DNA of 64,000 nt from Przewalskia tangutica. Taxonomy: Eukaryota > Streptophyta > Magnoliopsida > Solanales > Solanaceae. Below are positions 11,617 through 22,467 of the stretch, in pieces. Location: contig CM056721.1 in NCBI GenBank assembly GCA_029844215.1, positions 59,623,815 to 59,687,814 on the forward strand, in the 5' to 3' direction. The first letter of the stretch is position 1; every line of letters begins with the position of its first letter. A model generated the notes under the pieces. That model saw only the letters and a program-made list of their open reading frames with translations. It ran no database searches and was not told the origin of the DNA. The position numbers and the translations under genes are program-made.

Positions 11617-13413
11617 TGTCACGACCAAATCTGGCCCGTGATCGTGCCTTACCCCGGGCACCCTAGTGACACAACATCAGAGTAATCAGCGGAACATAAA
11701 ACGATACAAGACATATTATGAAATATGAAACAATAATATGAGAAGAACTTGCCTTTCGGCATATGTATAAATGACAACTTTTAACATGAACAGTTTAATC
11801 CTTTTTACAAACCCTGCCCACAACAGTACTACAGACCTCTAAGAATGATACGACAACAATGGCGGGACAGGGCCCCGCCAAACCCCTGAATGTAAACACT
11901 TACTACGACAGGGGACTATACCACTGATAAGCCTCCGGAGAAACGGAGCTTCCCAAACGCTGAAACTGTGACCCTGAGAGCTAGGATCAACGACTGGTGT
12001 ACCTCAACTGCGGCATGAACGCACTCAAGGAGGTCGATAACAAATTTAGTATGTGAAATCAAAATAAATACTGTAAATGAAATCATAGTAGTCTATACAA
12101 AGCAGGAGACATGTATGATAACCAAGCTACAGTTTTACAATAACTAAGCAGTCATATCAAGTAAGGGACTCACGCCCTCAAGTCATCACAAAAGAACATA
12201 ACAGTGGGTCTCACGCCCACAACATCAATCGTGCCCGTGGGACACATTCCTCACTGCCGGCAGTTTATGATATAAAAGCACCAAGGAACACACATGAACA
12301 CCAGGTCCCACCTGTGCCATAATAACACCGTACGGGGTAAGTACGAAGGCATAGCCGACTACTAACACCTACGCATCAACAAGGTCATGAATCAGATCAT
12401 AAGATCTGTCTGCACCGTCACATGATCAAAGCCGCCACTTGCCCGCAGATCTAATGTGCGCGTCTAGTCCTGGAACTTCCCGCACTCGCATAGGCCAATC
12501 TCTTCGCCCGCATGAGGCATTCCCGCATCGAGGTAGCTACTCCCGGCATCGTCCCCGACTTCCGAGTCCGCATAGCCACAAGGACCGCATGCCCATAAAG
12601 GACGACACTAACACGAACTCTAGCTCGCGATAGCCCCGGGACTGCATGAGGTATTCTCGAATCATAGGTCCATCGACCGAAGTCTACCCCAGACGGAGGC
12701 GCAACCCGGAATCATCTCAAGAGATGAATGGCTCAATACTATCTTAACGACTGATAGTTAATAAGCACAATCAAGGGAACCCTTTACACAAACATCACAA
12801 GATACTAACACACGTAGCATCCTAACACGTTTACTTATCAAAGCAACAAGAAAGTATTATAAGGCTATCACAAACCAATACAATCAAGTTGTTCACACAA
12901 GGTACTTCCTACTATATGATTAACAAGATCGGGTTTTTATCCCCAAAGTACTTCATACATTAACTCTTTAAAAGATACGTTACTTTCACAAAAGTCACAC
13001 AATACCCGTAGTATATGAAAATAGAGTGATTATTTTCTTAAGTAAATCAATTACTCCTCTTTGTAAAATCAAGTAGCAACATTCTTTTCCAATGTTCAAG
13101 TTTGCCTAATTTCCAATGTTCAAGTTTCTCATTTTAGAAAGGTTTCGTAGTTCATAGTCTCATTCATTTAAGAATATAATTCTCCTTTAAACAATCTGAG
13201 AAACCTAAGCCTTATATGTGAGTAGGATATTCTTGTTTATTACAATCTTATTACAGCAGCCATGATCTAGGAAATATCATTTTGTCTCATCTCAGCTTCT
13301 ATGCAGATGGAGGTTTCTACTGGTTTTAATAATACTTAATTATTCAAAACATTTCCTTTTATTAACGCCGATGGTTTGTCGATACACATTACGATTTCAA
13401 ATCAAGAAACATT

Positions 13414-13461
13414 CTTAAGCCGTTATACCTAACTTCCCATAAAGCTAGTATAACTCTTAAG
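13414..13461 (-). repeat. Hairpin module 1 in N1 LTR
   Basis: Arms cttaag-cc-gttatac and gtataac-t-cttaag around a loop containing aacttcccataaag: 6 bp plus 7 bp of perfect pairing. The same 48-nt module occurs at 19555-19602 (N1), 22990-23037 (D), 33102-33149 (B), 47534-47581 and 53509-53556 (F), 55975-56022 and 63366-63413 (G). Confidence 0.8.
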
Positions 13462-13599
13462 TTTTCAAAACCAAGTATTACTTCTTCTTTCAAAATGATT
13501 CAAAATCTTTTGAAATACTTCAAGTTCTTTATTAACACATAACAAGCCGCTTATAGTTCAAATCAAGACCTTTTAAAACCACATGTATTTTCTTACCAA

Positions 13600-13649
13600 C
13601 ATAAAGTCGTTATAACCAACTTCCCATAAAGTCGTTATAACACTTTATG
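13600..13649 (-). repeat. Hairpin module 2 in N1 LTR
   Basis: Arms cataaag-tc-gttataa and ttataac-a-ctttatg around nearly the same loop as module 1: two perfect 7-bp stems. The outer stem differs from module 1 but still pairs. Copies: 19744-19793 (N1), 23182-23231 (D), 36338-36387 and 36848-36897 (A). Confidence 0.8.
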
Positions 13650-14686
13650 TTTTAAACCAATCACATACATTTAGCACATGCGTCTACTCACTACATAGTT
13701 CACACATATCATGCTAGAAGAGATAGGAAGAGGTTCACATACCTCGCGACGATTATCGACTAATAGCAAAGCGCTCAGTACCTCAAACCGCCATTACTCC
13801 CTAAGCCAAGTAGATCGCGCCACGCATAGTACTTCCACCTATAAGGCCACAAGACTTATTAACATAAGGTCTCTTCGTAGAACATTCTCTGAGAAAATTC
13901 GCACACCTCCACATGGCAGCGTAAAACTCCTCTCTATCGAGGCTACCAAGCCAACCAGGGGTTATACATTTAACCTAACGGTACAATTCTACTCACGGTA
14001 CTACTACACAAGTCTCTCATGTCTGACACCTATGTAATTACGATTCGTACTCTTCTTTAAATTCGGGCTTAAGTCGCGAAGACATTGCGTAAGTATTATT
14101 CAGCTTAAGCGTGAGGCATTGCCGATAACTACGCTCGATTCTATATATAGTATACTTCAACTATATATTCTAACAATATGCAAATTCCAATTACAATAGA
14201 GGACAAGATTTTTACCTCGATAAGCCCATAATTATCCGAGTTAAAGTCGATCCGGGCAATCGTTTAGCTCGACTCCGTGCGCTCGAACCCTCCAAACTAC
14301 CCTTAGAAGTTCTAACCAACTTCTACATACAACTCAAACTAACCATGGAGATTTTCCTTAGGGTTTCGGTTTGGTATTGACAGTAAGTATAATAGTATTT
14401 ACGGGCTTTTAGATAGGTATAACCTTAGAATACAACAAGGTATATGGCTAAGGTAATTTGGGCATTATAACAATACTTTTGAGGTATTTCTATCAAGAGG
14501 GGTATTATACGAAACAACTAGGCTAGGGGTACCCCACGGCCACACCACAAAGGGGAGGGGAGGCTCTCGGCCACAAGGGCCTATCTAGGGAGGGGGGGCT
14601 CTTGGACGAGAGTCAAACAAGAGGGGAGGGGGAGGATTTCTAAGACTTAGAACATTTTAGGATGAATAAGTCTTCCAAAGGAGTGG

Positions 14687-14694
14687 TATTTATA
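14687..14694 (-). promoter_or_regulatory. TATA box of N1 3' LTR
   Basis: tatttata on the plus strand is TATAAATA in element sense, 386 bp from the LTR start. The equivalent in the N1 5' LTR, the one that would drive expression, is 20826-20833. Confidence 0.6.
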
Positions 14695-15079
14695 GGCTAG
14701 CAAAGGCCAACCAATGGCAAGATCTTGCCAAGTGCAAGGCAAGTGTAGGGCGAGATCTTGCCAAGTGCACCTTATCCATCTACCACAAAATATCCTACCA
14801 ACCCTTGACCAACAATGGCCAATTGTCGCCCACTCTTTTACCGCCAACGTGCTCGATGGGAGGGTGACAAGTGTCGCTCTCGTTGGCCAAAAATGTTTCG
14901 TCTCTCGGGAAAATCCGCAAAAATTTAAAATTACATAGCCGGAAATTCCCTACGAAAGTCAGAAAGCGTTTACTAAAAACGACTCTAACCGTGTTATGCA
15001 CAAATAAAATTCGCCAAGCACTTTAAGGCACAAACTTTTCTACGTCGTCCCGCGTCATACTCGGAAATACGGTATAACA

Positions 15080-15112
15080 TTCTCCCCTCGCAGAAACATT
15101 CGTCCGAATGTT
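15080..15112 (-). repeat. N1 polypurine tract and adjacent inverted repeat
   Basis: The plus-strand pyrimidine run ttctcccctcg beside the LTR is the polypurine tract that would prime plus-strand DNA. Next to it, aacattcg (15095-15102) and cgaatgtt (15105-15112) form an 8-bp inverted repeat shared by all five Tekay-type elements here. Confidence 0.7.
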
Positions 15113-16382
15113 CCTTCTAAGTCTCAAAACAAGCGCGCCCAAGATAGTCTACACTACTATACTTAAGAGAACAATCCTGCCACACCTGTCCACAGAAACA
15201 CCCGCTCACACAATACTATCAAAGTCCACTAGGAAAACACCTCACATCAACACCACAAAACACTTCTCACCGGGTCTAAAATATACTTCCTTCGCGCCTT
15301 CTCTTTACAAAAAGAAATGATCACATCTATGCTCGCCATACATGCTCGCTCTCTTTACTCGTCGTAGATACCACTTTGTCACTTTGCACGAGGCATTAAC
15401 CTTCTCAGCGACCCAACAAATGGTACCACTTTTGTCACTTTGTCGCGAGCCTTGCTCGACGACCCGACAAATGGTGCAGGGCTGCATGCGATCCACGAGG
15501 ATGTCGTATACTCGAACTCTTTCCACATTTGACATCGCCGGTTTCAAAACTCGGGGCTACTATCTCTAACGTGGTCATCATTAAGTGGGAACACTCTGGA
15601 TGGATCTCCGATACTTTTCCGATCATAACAATACGAAAACCGGACGTCTGACCTCCTAATTCGGACGGCAAAAGCTAACATATAGGCAACCGGCCTATTC
15701 TTCACATGAACTCAAAGGGCCCAAAGTAACTCGGGCTAAGTTCCTCTGTATTCCAAACTCGTCACATGACGGGGTGGTACCTTCGAAGACCGACCGTCAA
15801 CTCAACTCTGGCGTCGTCGCGATTATCCGCACAATTCCTCCGAGTGCCGTAACTTCTTCTAGACAAGCCGCACTATCCACGATCTGCCGGAACAAGCTGA
15901 ACCAACTAATCGAACCTTGCCAACATCGAACCAATCGGCCGCAATTTACACTTAGACCTACAAGGCTTTAAAAAGCGACATCCGAACACCGAAGCGGTAG
16001 CTTAAACACTACCTCCACAGAGACAACAATCCACAACCATCCTCGAAATCAAACAACGGCGAGGCGAATGCGGTCGAGACTCACTTTGAGTTCTTAACAC
16101 ATGCTTGGCAAAACTTCCAAACAAAAGCGATCGTTCCACTGGGCTCCACTGCATCATAAGGTGAAGGTAGGCACCTCGCGACGCTTACAACTTTTCACGA
16201 TATATCATCTCGCGTAACCTGCGCGAGTAAACGGTCTTTGCTAGAATCTGAACACGGTGACCTCGCCGGCCCAACCATCGGTCGAATCGTTCATGAAATC
16301 GTCGTTGGTTAACTAAACTCGGGCCTAACACCCTCGTGACCCTATCACAGGCGGGACCACCACAAACTGACCCACCAAACAT

Positions 16383-16402
16383 GCCGCGGGTTGACCCGCG
16401 GC
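16383..16402 (-). repeat. GC palindrome in N1 conserved block
   Basis: gccgcgggttgacccgcggc: 9-bp arms around TG. Homologous positions in D (25256-25269), F (49585-49600) and B (30873-30888) retain shorter paired arms. The surrounding 130-150 bp is shared by these four elements but I do not find it in G. Confidence 0.75.
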
Positions 16403-16899
16403 GTGGCCTCAACCCGACCGGCAGCGAAACGCTAGCTCGCGAAGGAAAACTCTCACTAATCCGTTCACGAAAACCTGGCGGTCTTAGCTCAACTATCCTC
16501 TTTCATGTCACACTACTCGGGGACTTATCCGTAACATAGCTCACGTGCACTATGCACTCTATAAAGGGTAAAACATAACACTACACCTTTGCGAGATGGC
16601 CTTACCTCAAAGGTCTTTCGTAAAACAATCTAAGGCTCACACCTTCTCAATCCACCAAAAACTTACTCGGTTAAATAACCAATATTTCTAATCACAACTA
16701 ACAAACTGCTATCAGAACATAGCACTTCAGTTATACTCACCATATCACATCAACAAAACGCTAGAGGGTTAAAGATATATCTATCTCTCTTTGCTCCTTA
16801 GTCGTTCTAATCAAACCCGTGAGCGCATAGCTAAGGAGGTGACAAACTACCCACCGATCCACGAAGGCTAAGTCCTCCGCAAGGACACTCTTTCGACAG

Positions 16900-17588
16900 A
16901 CCACGGCGGTCATAGGTACAACACGTACCCAACTAAAAGCGACATTCCAGGATGGCGCTGCCCGCGTGTGAACACCGAGAAAAATCGAATCGGATGGTGG
17001 AACCTACGTGTAGGCGTGAACGGAAGCTCGAGCTCGACCAACTCCGCGTACCGAACGTCCCCGAAATTCGTGGAGGACCTCATTGCTGGTGGATGTGCAT
17101 AATCTAATCTGCGGTGAGGCGACTCGCCTCAAAGTTACTAAAGGACCTTCGCTCTGGCCCTCTTCTGGTGTCCTTCGTTAACCTGTCGATCTCTACACGT
17201 CTCGGCCTGCTGCGCATAAGCCCGTACACAGGCCATGCTCAAGCCTAACTGAAGAATTACTCTTGCACAACCCTCTTTTAGATAGTCCTCAAGACTCGCG
17301 GTACATCGGTATACTCTGGTAGCCAAATCTATAGCTAGTAACAGGGTCGCCTCTTTGCAATCTAAATTCTCTGTTCCCGGTCGTGGAACTGAAGGTTCAT
17401 ATATCATGGCCGCAGTAGGGACTGCCGCTGCCGTGCCAAACTCTGCTGGGGCTAGTGACGTCGCAGAAATCCCCGAATGAAGCACTACCCTAGGTAAGGA
17501 TTGGGCCTGTGCCCTCGCAACCCTCTGAACTCTACTCGCAGCTCCTCGCCGGCGCTTGCCTCTGGGCGGGTTGCCTACGCGGAGGCAT
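16900..17588 (-). pseudogene. N1 gag pseudogene, core deleted
   Basis: Gag would form the virus-like particle that packages element RNA in the cytoplasm. The start ATG (minus strand, 17586-17588) opens with MPPRRQP, as in the other elements. ORF 17138-17485 carries a Gag N-terminal linker, then VYRCTASLEDYLKEGCARV and a QKRARAK tail. The segment with the DWFDSW and FLPPQMRRARADRF motifs, present in B, D and F, is missing, so the core domain has an internal deletion. A degenerate zinc knuckle follows near 16930-16960. It is probably non-functional even allowing for sequence error. Confidence 0.7.
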
Positions 17589-17770
17589 AGCGGTAAGGGA
17601 AAGAAATACGTTAGAGGTCCAACTTACAACACGCCTCTGCGCGATCTCGGAGTGAGAAGAATAGAAACGATCCTAAAATATCCTATAGCCTCACGATTAT
17701 TGGTGTGGTGCGCACACCGATAATCAAGACTTCATCGATACGATGCGTAGACACTTTCCGAGGATTAATC

Positions 17771-17783
17771 GCTCACGATACCA
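17771..17783 (-). other. N1 primer-binding site
   Basis: On the minus strand this reads close to TGGTATCAGAGC, complementary to the 3' end of plant initiator Met tRNA, four bases inside the 5' LTR. The central CTG is altered, the same kind of change seen elsewhere between copies. Confidence 0.7.
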
Positions 17784-17787
17784 CTTT

Positions 17788-20700
17788 TGTCACGACCGGC
17801 GGGCGTGGCGGTGCCTACCGGGCACCTAGTGACACAACATCGAGTAATCGGAACATAAACGATACTGAACATATTATGAAATATGTAACAATAATATGAT
17901 AAGAACGTGCCTTGCGGCATATGTATAAATGACTACTTTTAACATGAGCAGTTTAATCCTTTTTACAAACCACGCCCACAAAACGATTACTCTGCACCTA
18001 AGAATGATACGACAACAATGGCGGGGCGGGGCCCAAACCCCGAATGTAAACACTTACTGACGGGGACTATACCACCGATAAGCCTCCGAGAAAGCGGAGC
18101 TTCCCAAACGCTGAAATCGTGACCACGAGCTAGGATCAACGGCGGTGTACCTCAACTGCGGCATGAACGCAGCCCCGAAGGAGGTCGATAACAGTGCAGG
18201 TATGTGAAATCGAAAATAAATCGTAAATGAAATCATAGTAGTCTATACAAAGCGGAGACATGTATGATAACGAGCTCTGATTTTACAATAACTAGCGATC
18301 ATATCAAGTAAGGGACTCACGCCTCAAGTCATCACAAAAGAACATATGATGGGTCTCACGCCCACAACATCAATCGTGCGTGGGACACATTTCCTCATCG
18401 CCGGCGGTTTATGATATAAAAGCACCAAGGAACACACATGAACACGGGTCCCACGTGCCATAATAACACCGTCTGGGGTAAATGCGAAGGCATAGCCGAC
18501 TACTAACACCACGATGCAACAAGGTCATGAATCGTATCATAAGATCTGTCTGGCCGTCACATGATCAAAGGCGGCCACTTGCCCGCAGATCTAATGTCGC
18601 GTCTAGTCTCCGAACTTCCCGCACTCGCGTAGGCCAATCTCTTGGCCCGCATGAGGCATTCCCGCGTCGAGGGTAGCTACTCCGGCATCGCCCCGACTTC
18701 CGAGTCGCGCAGCCTGAGACCGCATGCCCATAAAGGGCCGACACTAACACGGAACTCTCGTAGCTCGCGATAGGCCGGGACTGCGTAGGTATTCTCGAAT
18801 CATAGGTCCATCGACGCTGAGACTACCCGCGTGGAGGGCGACTTAACCCGGAATCATCTCAAGAGATGAATGCCACAATACTATCATAACGGTGATAGTT
18901 AATAAGCACAATCAAGAAACCCTTTACACAAACATCACAAGATACTAACACACGTAGCATCCTAACACGTTTACTTATCAAAGCAACAAGAAAGTATTAT
19001 AAGGCTATCACAAACCAATACAATCAAGTTGTTCACACAGTACTTCCTACTATATGATTAACAAGATCGGGTTTTTATCCCCAAAGTACTTCATACATTA
19101 ACTCTTTAAAAGATACGTTACTTTCACAAAAGTCACACAATACGTAGTATATGAAAATAGAGTGATTATTTTCTTAAGTAAATCAATTACTCCTCTTTGT
19201 AAAATCAAGTAGCAACATTCTTTTCCAATGTTCAAGTTTGCCTAATTTCCAATGTTCAAGTTTCTCATTTTAGAAAGGTTTCGTAGTTCATAGTCTCATT
19301 CATTTAAGAATATAATTCTCCTTTAAACAATCTGAGAAACCTAAGCCTTATATGTGAGTAGGATATTCTTGTTTATTACAATCTTATTACAGCAGCCATG
19401 ATCTAGGAAATATCATTTTGTCTCATCTCAGCTTCTATGCAGATGGAGGTTTCTACTGGTTTTAATAATACTTAATTATTCAAAACATTTCCTTTTATTA
19501 ACGCTGCAGTGGTTTGTCGATACACATTCTGATTTCCGAAATCAGTAAAACATTCTTAAGCCGTTATACCTAACTTCCCATAAAGCTAGTATAACTCTTA
19601 AGTTTTCAAAAACCAAGTATTACTTCTTCTTTCAAAATGATTCAAAAATCTTTTGAAATACTTCAAGTTCTTTATTAACACATAACAAGCCAGTTATAGT
19701 TCAAATCAGTACCTTTTAAAAACCACATGTATTTTCTTACCAACATAAAGCTGTTATAACCAACTTCCCATAAAGTCGTTATAACACTTTATGTTTTAAA
19801 CCAATCACATACATTTAGCACGTATGCGCTCACCGTACTACATAGTTCACATATCATGCTAGAAGAGATAGGAAGAGGTTCACATACCTCGCGACGATTA
19901 TCGACTAATAGCAAAACGCTCCAAGTACCTCAAACCGCCGGCTACTCCCTAAGCCAAGTAGATCGCGCCACGCATAGTACTTCCACCTATAAGGCCACAC
20001 GGCGCTTATTAACATAAGGTCTCTTCGTAGAACATTCTACAGAAAATTCAAAGACCTCCCACACATGACGTAAAACTCCTCTCTATCGGTGGCTACCAAG
20101 CCAACCGGGGGTTATACATTTAACCCTAACAGTACAATTCTACTCCACGGTACTACTACACAAGTCTCATGTCTGACACTATGTAATTACTGATTCGTAC
20201 TCTTCTTTAAATTCAGCTTAAGTCGCAAGACATTGCTGTAAGTATTATTCGAGCTTAAGCGTGAGGCATTCGATAACTACGCTCGATTCTATATAGTATA
20301 CTTCAACTATATATTCTAACAATATGCAAATTCCAATTACAATAGAGGGACAAGATTTTTACCTCGATAAGCCCATAATTATCCGAGTTAAAGTCGATCC
20401 TGGGCAATCGTTTAGCTCCAACTCCGTGCGCTCCAACCCGCTCCAACTACCCTTAAGTTCTAACCAACTTCTACATACAACTCCAACTAACCATGGAGAT
20501 TTTCCTTAGGGTTTCGGTTTGGTGACTGACGGTAAGTATAATAGTATTTCTGGGCTTTTCGTATAGGTATAACCTTAGAATACAACAAGGTATATGGCTA
20601 AGGTAATTTGGGCATTATAACAATACTTTTGAGGTATTTCTATCAAGAGGGGTATTATACGAAACAACTAGGCTAGGGGGTACCACGGCCACACCACAAA

Positions 20701-21236
20701 GGGGAGGAGGCTCTCGCCACAAGGGCCTATCTAGGGAGGGGGCTCTTGGGCGAGAGTCAAACAAGAGGAGGGGAGGATTTCTAAGACTTAGAACATTTTA
20801 GGATGAATAAGTCTTCCAAAGTGGGTATTTATAGGCCTAGCAAAGGCCAACCAATGGCAAGATCTTGCCAAGTGCAAGGCAAGTGTCGGGCCAAGATCTT
20901 GCCAAGTGCACCTTATCCATCTACCACAAAATATCCTACCAACCCCTTGACCAACAATGGCCAATTCGTCCACCTCTTTTACCGCCCAACGTGCTCCAAT
21001 GGGAGGGTGACAAGTGTCGCCCTCTCGTTGGCCAAAAATGTTTCGTCTCTCGGAAAAATCCGCAAAAATTAAAAATGACATAGCCGGAAATTCCCTACGA
21101 AAAGTCGTGGAAAACGTTTACTAAAAACGACTCTAACCGGGTGTTATGCACAAATAAAATTCGGCCAAGCACTTTAAGGCACAAACTTTTCTACGTACGT
21201 CCCCGCGTACATACTCAGGAAATACGGGGTATAACA
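17788..21236 (-). repeat. N1 5' LTR
   Basis: Nearly identical to 11617-15079. It starts (element sense) at 21236 and ends at 17788 beside the primer site. AT-rich stretches such as 18900-19450 are virtually unchanged from 12770-13330. GC-rich stretches differ repeatedly at CAG, CTG and CC. TATA box at 20826-20833; hairpin modules at 19555-19602 and 19744-19793. Confidence 0.9.
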
Positions 21237-21443
21237 ATAGTCTAGACGTTGATAGACGTATTTGACTATTATAGGTTGATACTCTGCGCGCGACATATTC
21301 GACTTGGCAGGTGGATTTCGCCGAGGAGGTATGTGATTCTTCCTATCCTCTTGAGCATGATATTTTAAAATATATATAGTACGGTAGACGTACGTGTGTT
21401 AACTGAACGTGGTTTTACTTCGATGTCTTTTGACTTGAGTTTT
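21237..21443 (+). repeat. 5' LTR of element B, second segment
   Basis: Matches 32816-33022 of the B 3' LTR. It starts with the second copy of the N1 duplication (atagt) and ends with gtttt, where D is inserted. It contains aggaggtatgtg, a candidate splice donor discussed under findings. Confidence 0.88.
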
Positions 21444-22061
21444 TGTCAAGACCCGAACCCGGGCCCGTGACTGGTGCCTTACCCCGGGCACCCTAGTAAT
21501 ACAACATCAGAGAAAACCAGCGGAAATAAAACCTTAAACATGAAATGAGAGACATGATAAATAAACAGGCCAACCAAAACAGTTGCCTTCAGTATATATA
21601 CATAAAAACCCGAACAGTTATCCTTTTTACAAACCCTGCCCACAAATTACTCACACTCTAAGATTTTTACAACAATGATGGCGGGACGGGGCCGCCATAC
21701 CCTGAATGTACAAGAGACTACAACTCAGGGAAACCTACCAAAGATAAGCCTCCGAAGGAACGGAGCTTTCCAACACGCTGAAATGTGATCCTAAGAGCGA
21801 GGATCCACGACCGATGTACCTCTATCTGCGGCATGAACGCAGCCCCCCGAAGGAGGTCGATAACAGTACCAAGTATGTGAAATCGTAAAATCAGAATGAA
21901 ATCATAATGATCTATAAAAAGGCGAGACATGTATGATAACCAAACTACGATTCATAATGTAAAAGCGATTATGTCAAGTCGTGACTCACGCCTCAAAGTC
22001 ATCCTCATGCAGGAACTCCTTCCTCACCGCCAGTGATGCGGATATATCGATATTATCGTAA

Positions 22062-22325
22062 CATGTCTCGGCCCGCCTCATGGGACCAGAAAGAATTATA
22101 TGGAATACGTGTCGGCCCACTCGTGGGACTCGGTGTAGAAATGCGATGGGATCGTGTCGGCCCATCGTGGGACTCGGTGAAGATTTATATGAAATCGTGT
22201 CGGCCCATCTTGTGGGACTCGGTGTAAGATGATATGAAATCGTGTCGGCCCATCCCATGGGACTCGGTGAAAGGTGATATGAAATCGTGTCGGCCCATCC
22301 GTGGGACTCGGTGAAGAAATGCGGT
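22062..22325 (-). repeat. Minisatellite in D LTR, about 45-bp unit
   Basis: Five to six imperfect copies, each with tcggcccat and gtgggactcggtg, spaced about 45 bp (near 22106, 22152, 22196, 22241, 22286). The frames at 21986-22400 are by-products of this array. The same unit, in the same element sense, occurs in the LTR of H at 39708-39815. Confidence 0.85.
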
Positions 22326-22356
22326 CTTTCGCACGATAAAGCTATCATACGCAAAC

Positions 22357-22467
22357 GTGGCAAGTACAACAACAAGCATAGGCAAGTTACACAACAACAA
22401 GCATAGGCAAGTTACCCAACAAGAAGCATAGGCAAGTTACACAACAATGAAGCATAGGCAAGTTACA
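22357..22467 (-). repeat. Short minisatellite in D LTR, about 25-bp unit
   Basis: Four copies of a unit containing aagcataggcaagttac. The same unit repeats about three times in each F LTR at 46775-46850 and 52748-52825. Confidence 0.85.

Larger units (their letters stand above)
11617..15079 (-). repeat. N1 3' LTR
   Basis: In element sense it runs from TGTTATACC at 15079 to GTGACA at 11617. Landmarks in sense order: TATA box as tatttata at 14687-14694; hairpin module 2 at 13600-13649; hairpin module 1 at 13414-13461; a conserved AT-rich block at 13250-13380; GC-rich imperfect repeats at about 12430-12680. Frames such as 13711-14037 and 12439-12633 lie in this noncoding sequence and are shadows. 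Confidence 0.9.
15080..17787 (-). other. N1 internal region
   Basis: In element sense: primer-binding site at 17771-17783 (one changed trinucleotide: gctcacgatacca for gctctgatacca), gag start at 17588, shortened gag to about 16900, a conserved noncoding block with a strong palindrome at 16383-16402, then about 1.2 kb without recognisable domains, an 8-bp inverted repeat at 15095-15112 and a purine tract just inside 15080. Small frames on both strands (15305-15671, 16185-16539) do not resemble pol. The stretch 15113-16250 shares its layout with the 3' internal regions of D and F. Confidence 0.8.
11617..21236 (-). mobile_element. Element N1: gag-only LTR retrotransposon
   Basis: A complete 9.6 kb element on the minus strand with a perfect 5-bp duplication atagt at 11612-11616 and 21237-21241. 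Removing it restores the B LTR sequence (compare 32810-32835). The LTRs are 3463 and 3449 bp and the internal region only 2708 bp. A primer site complementary to initiator Met tRNA adjoins the right LTR and a purine tract adjoins the left. The internal region has a shortened gag and no pol domain, so N1 could move only with proteins supplied in trans. The two LTRs differ mainly at CAG/CTG and C/G-rich sites. Confidence 0.92.

Noticed and set aside
11617..15079. Possible G-to-A hypermutation or repeat-induced point mutation between N1 LTRs
   Set aside because: Changes are mainly small indels and scrambles at CAG/CTG, not a transition bias, so neither process fits.
21986..22400. ORF of 129 aa with repeated GWADTISYHL-like units
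   Set aside because: A translation of the 45-bp minisatellite in the D LTR (45 is divisible by 3); no start context or homologue.
22357..22467. Regularly spaced 25-bp repeats that could suggest a CRISPR array
   Set aside because: Head-to-tail units without unique spacers, in a plant LTR; an ordinary minisatellite.
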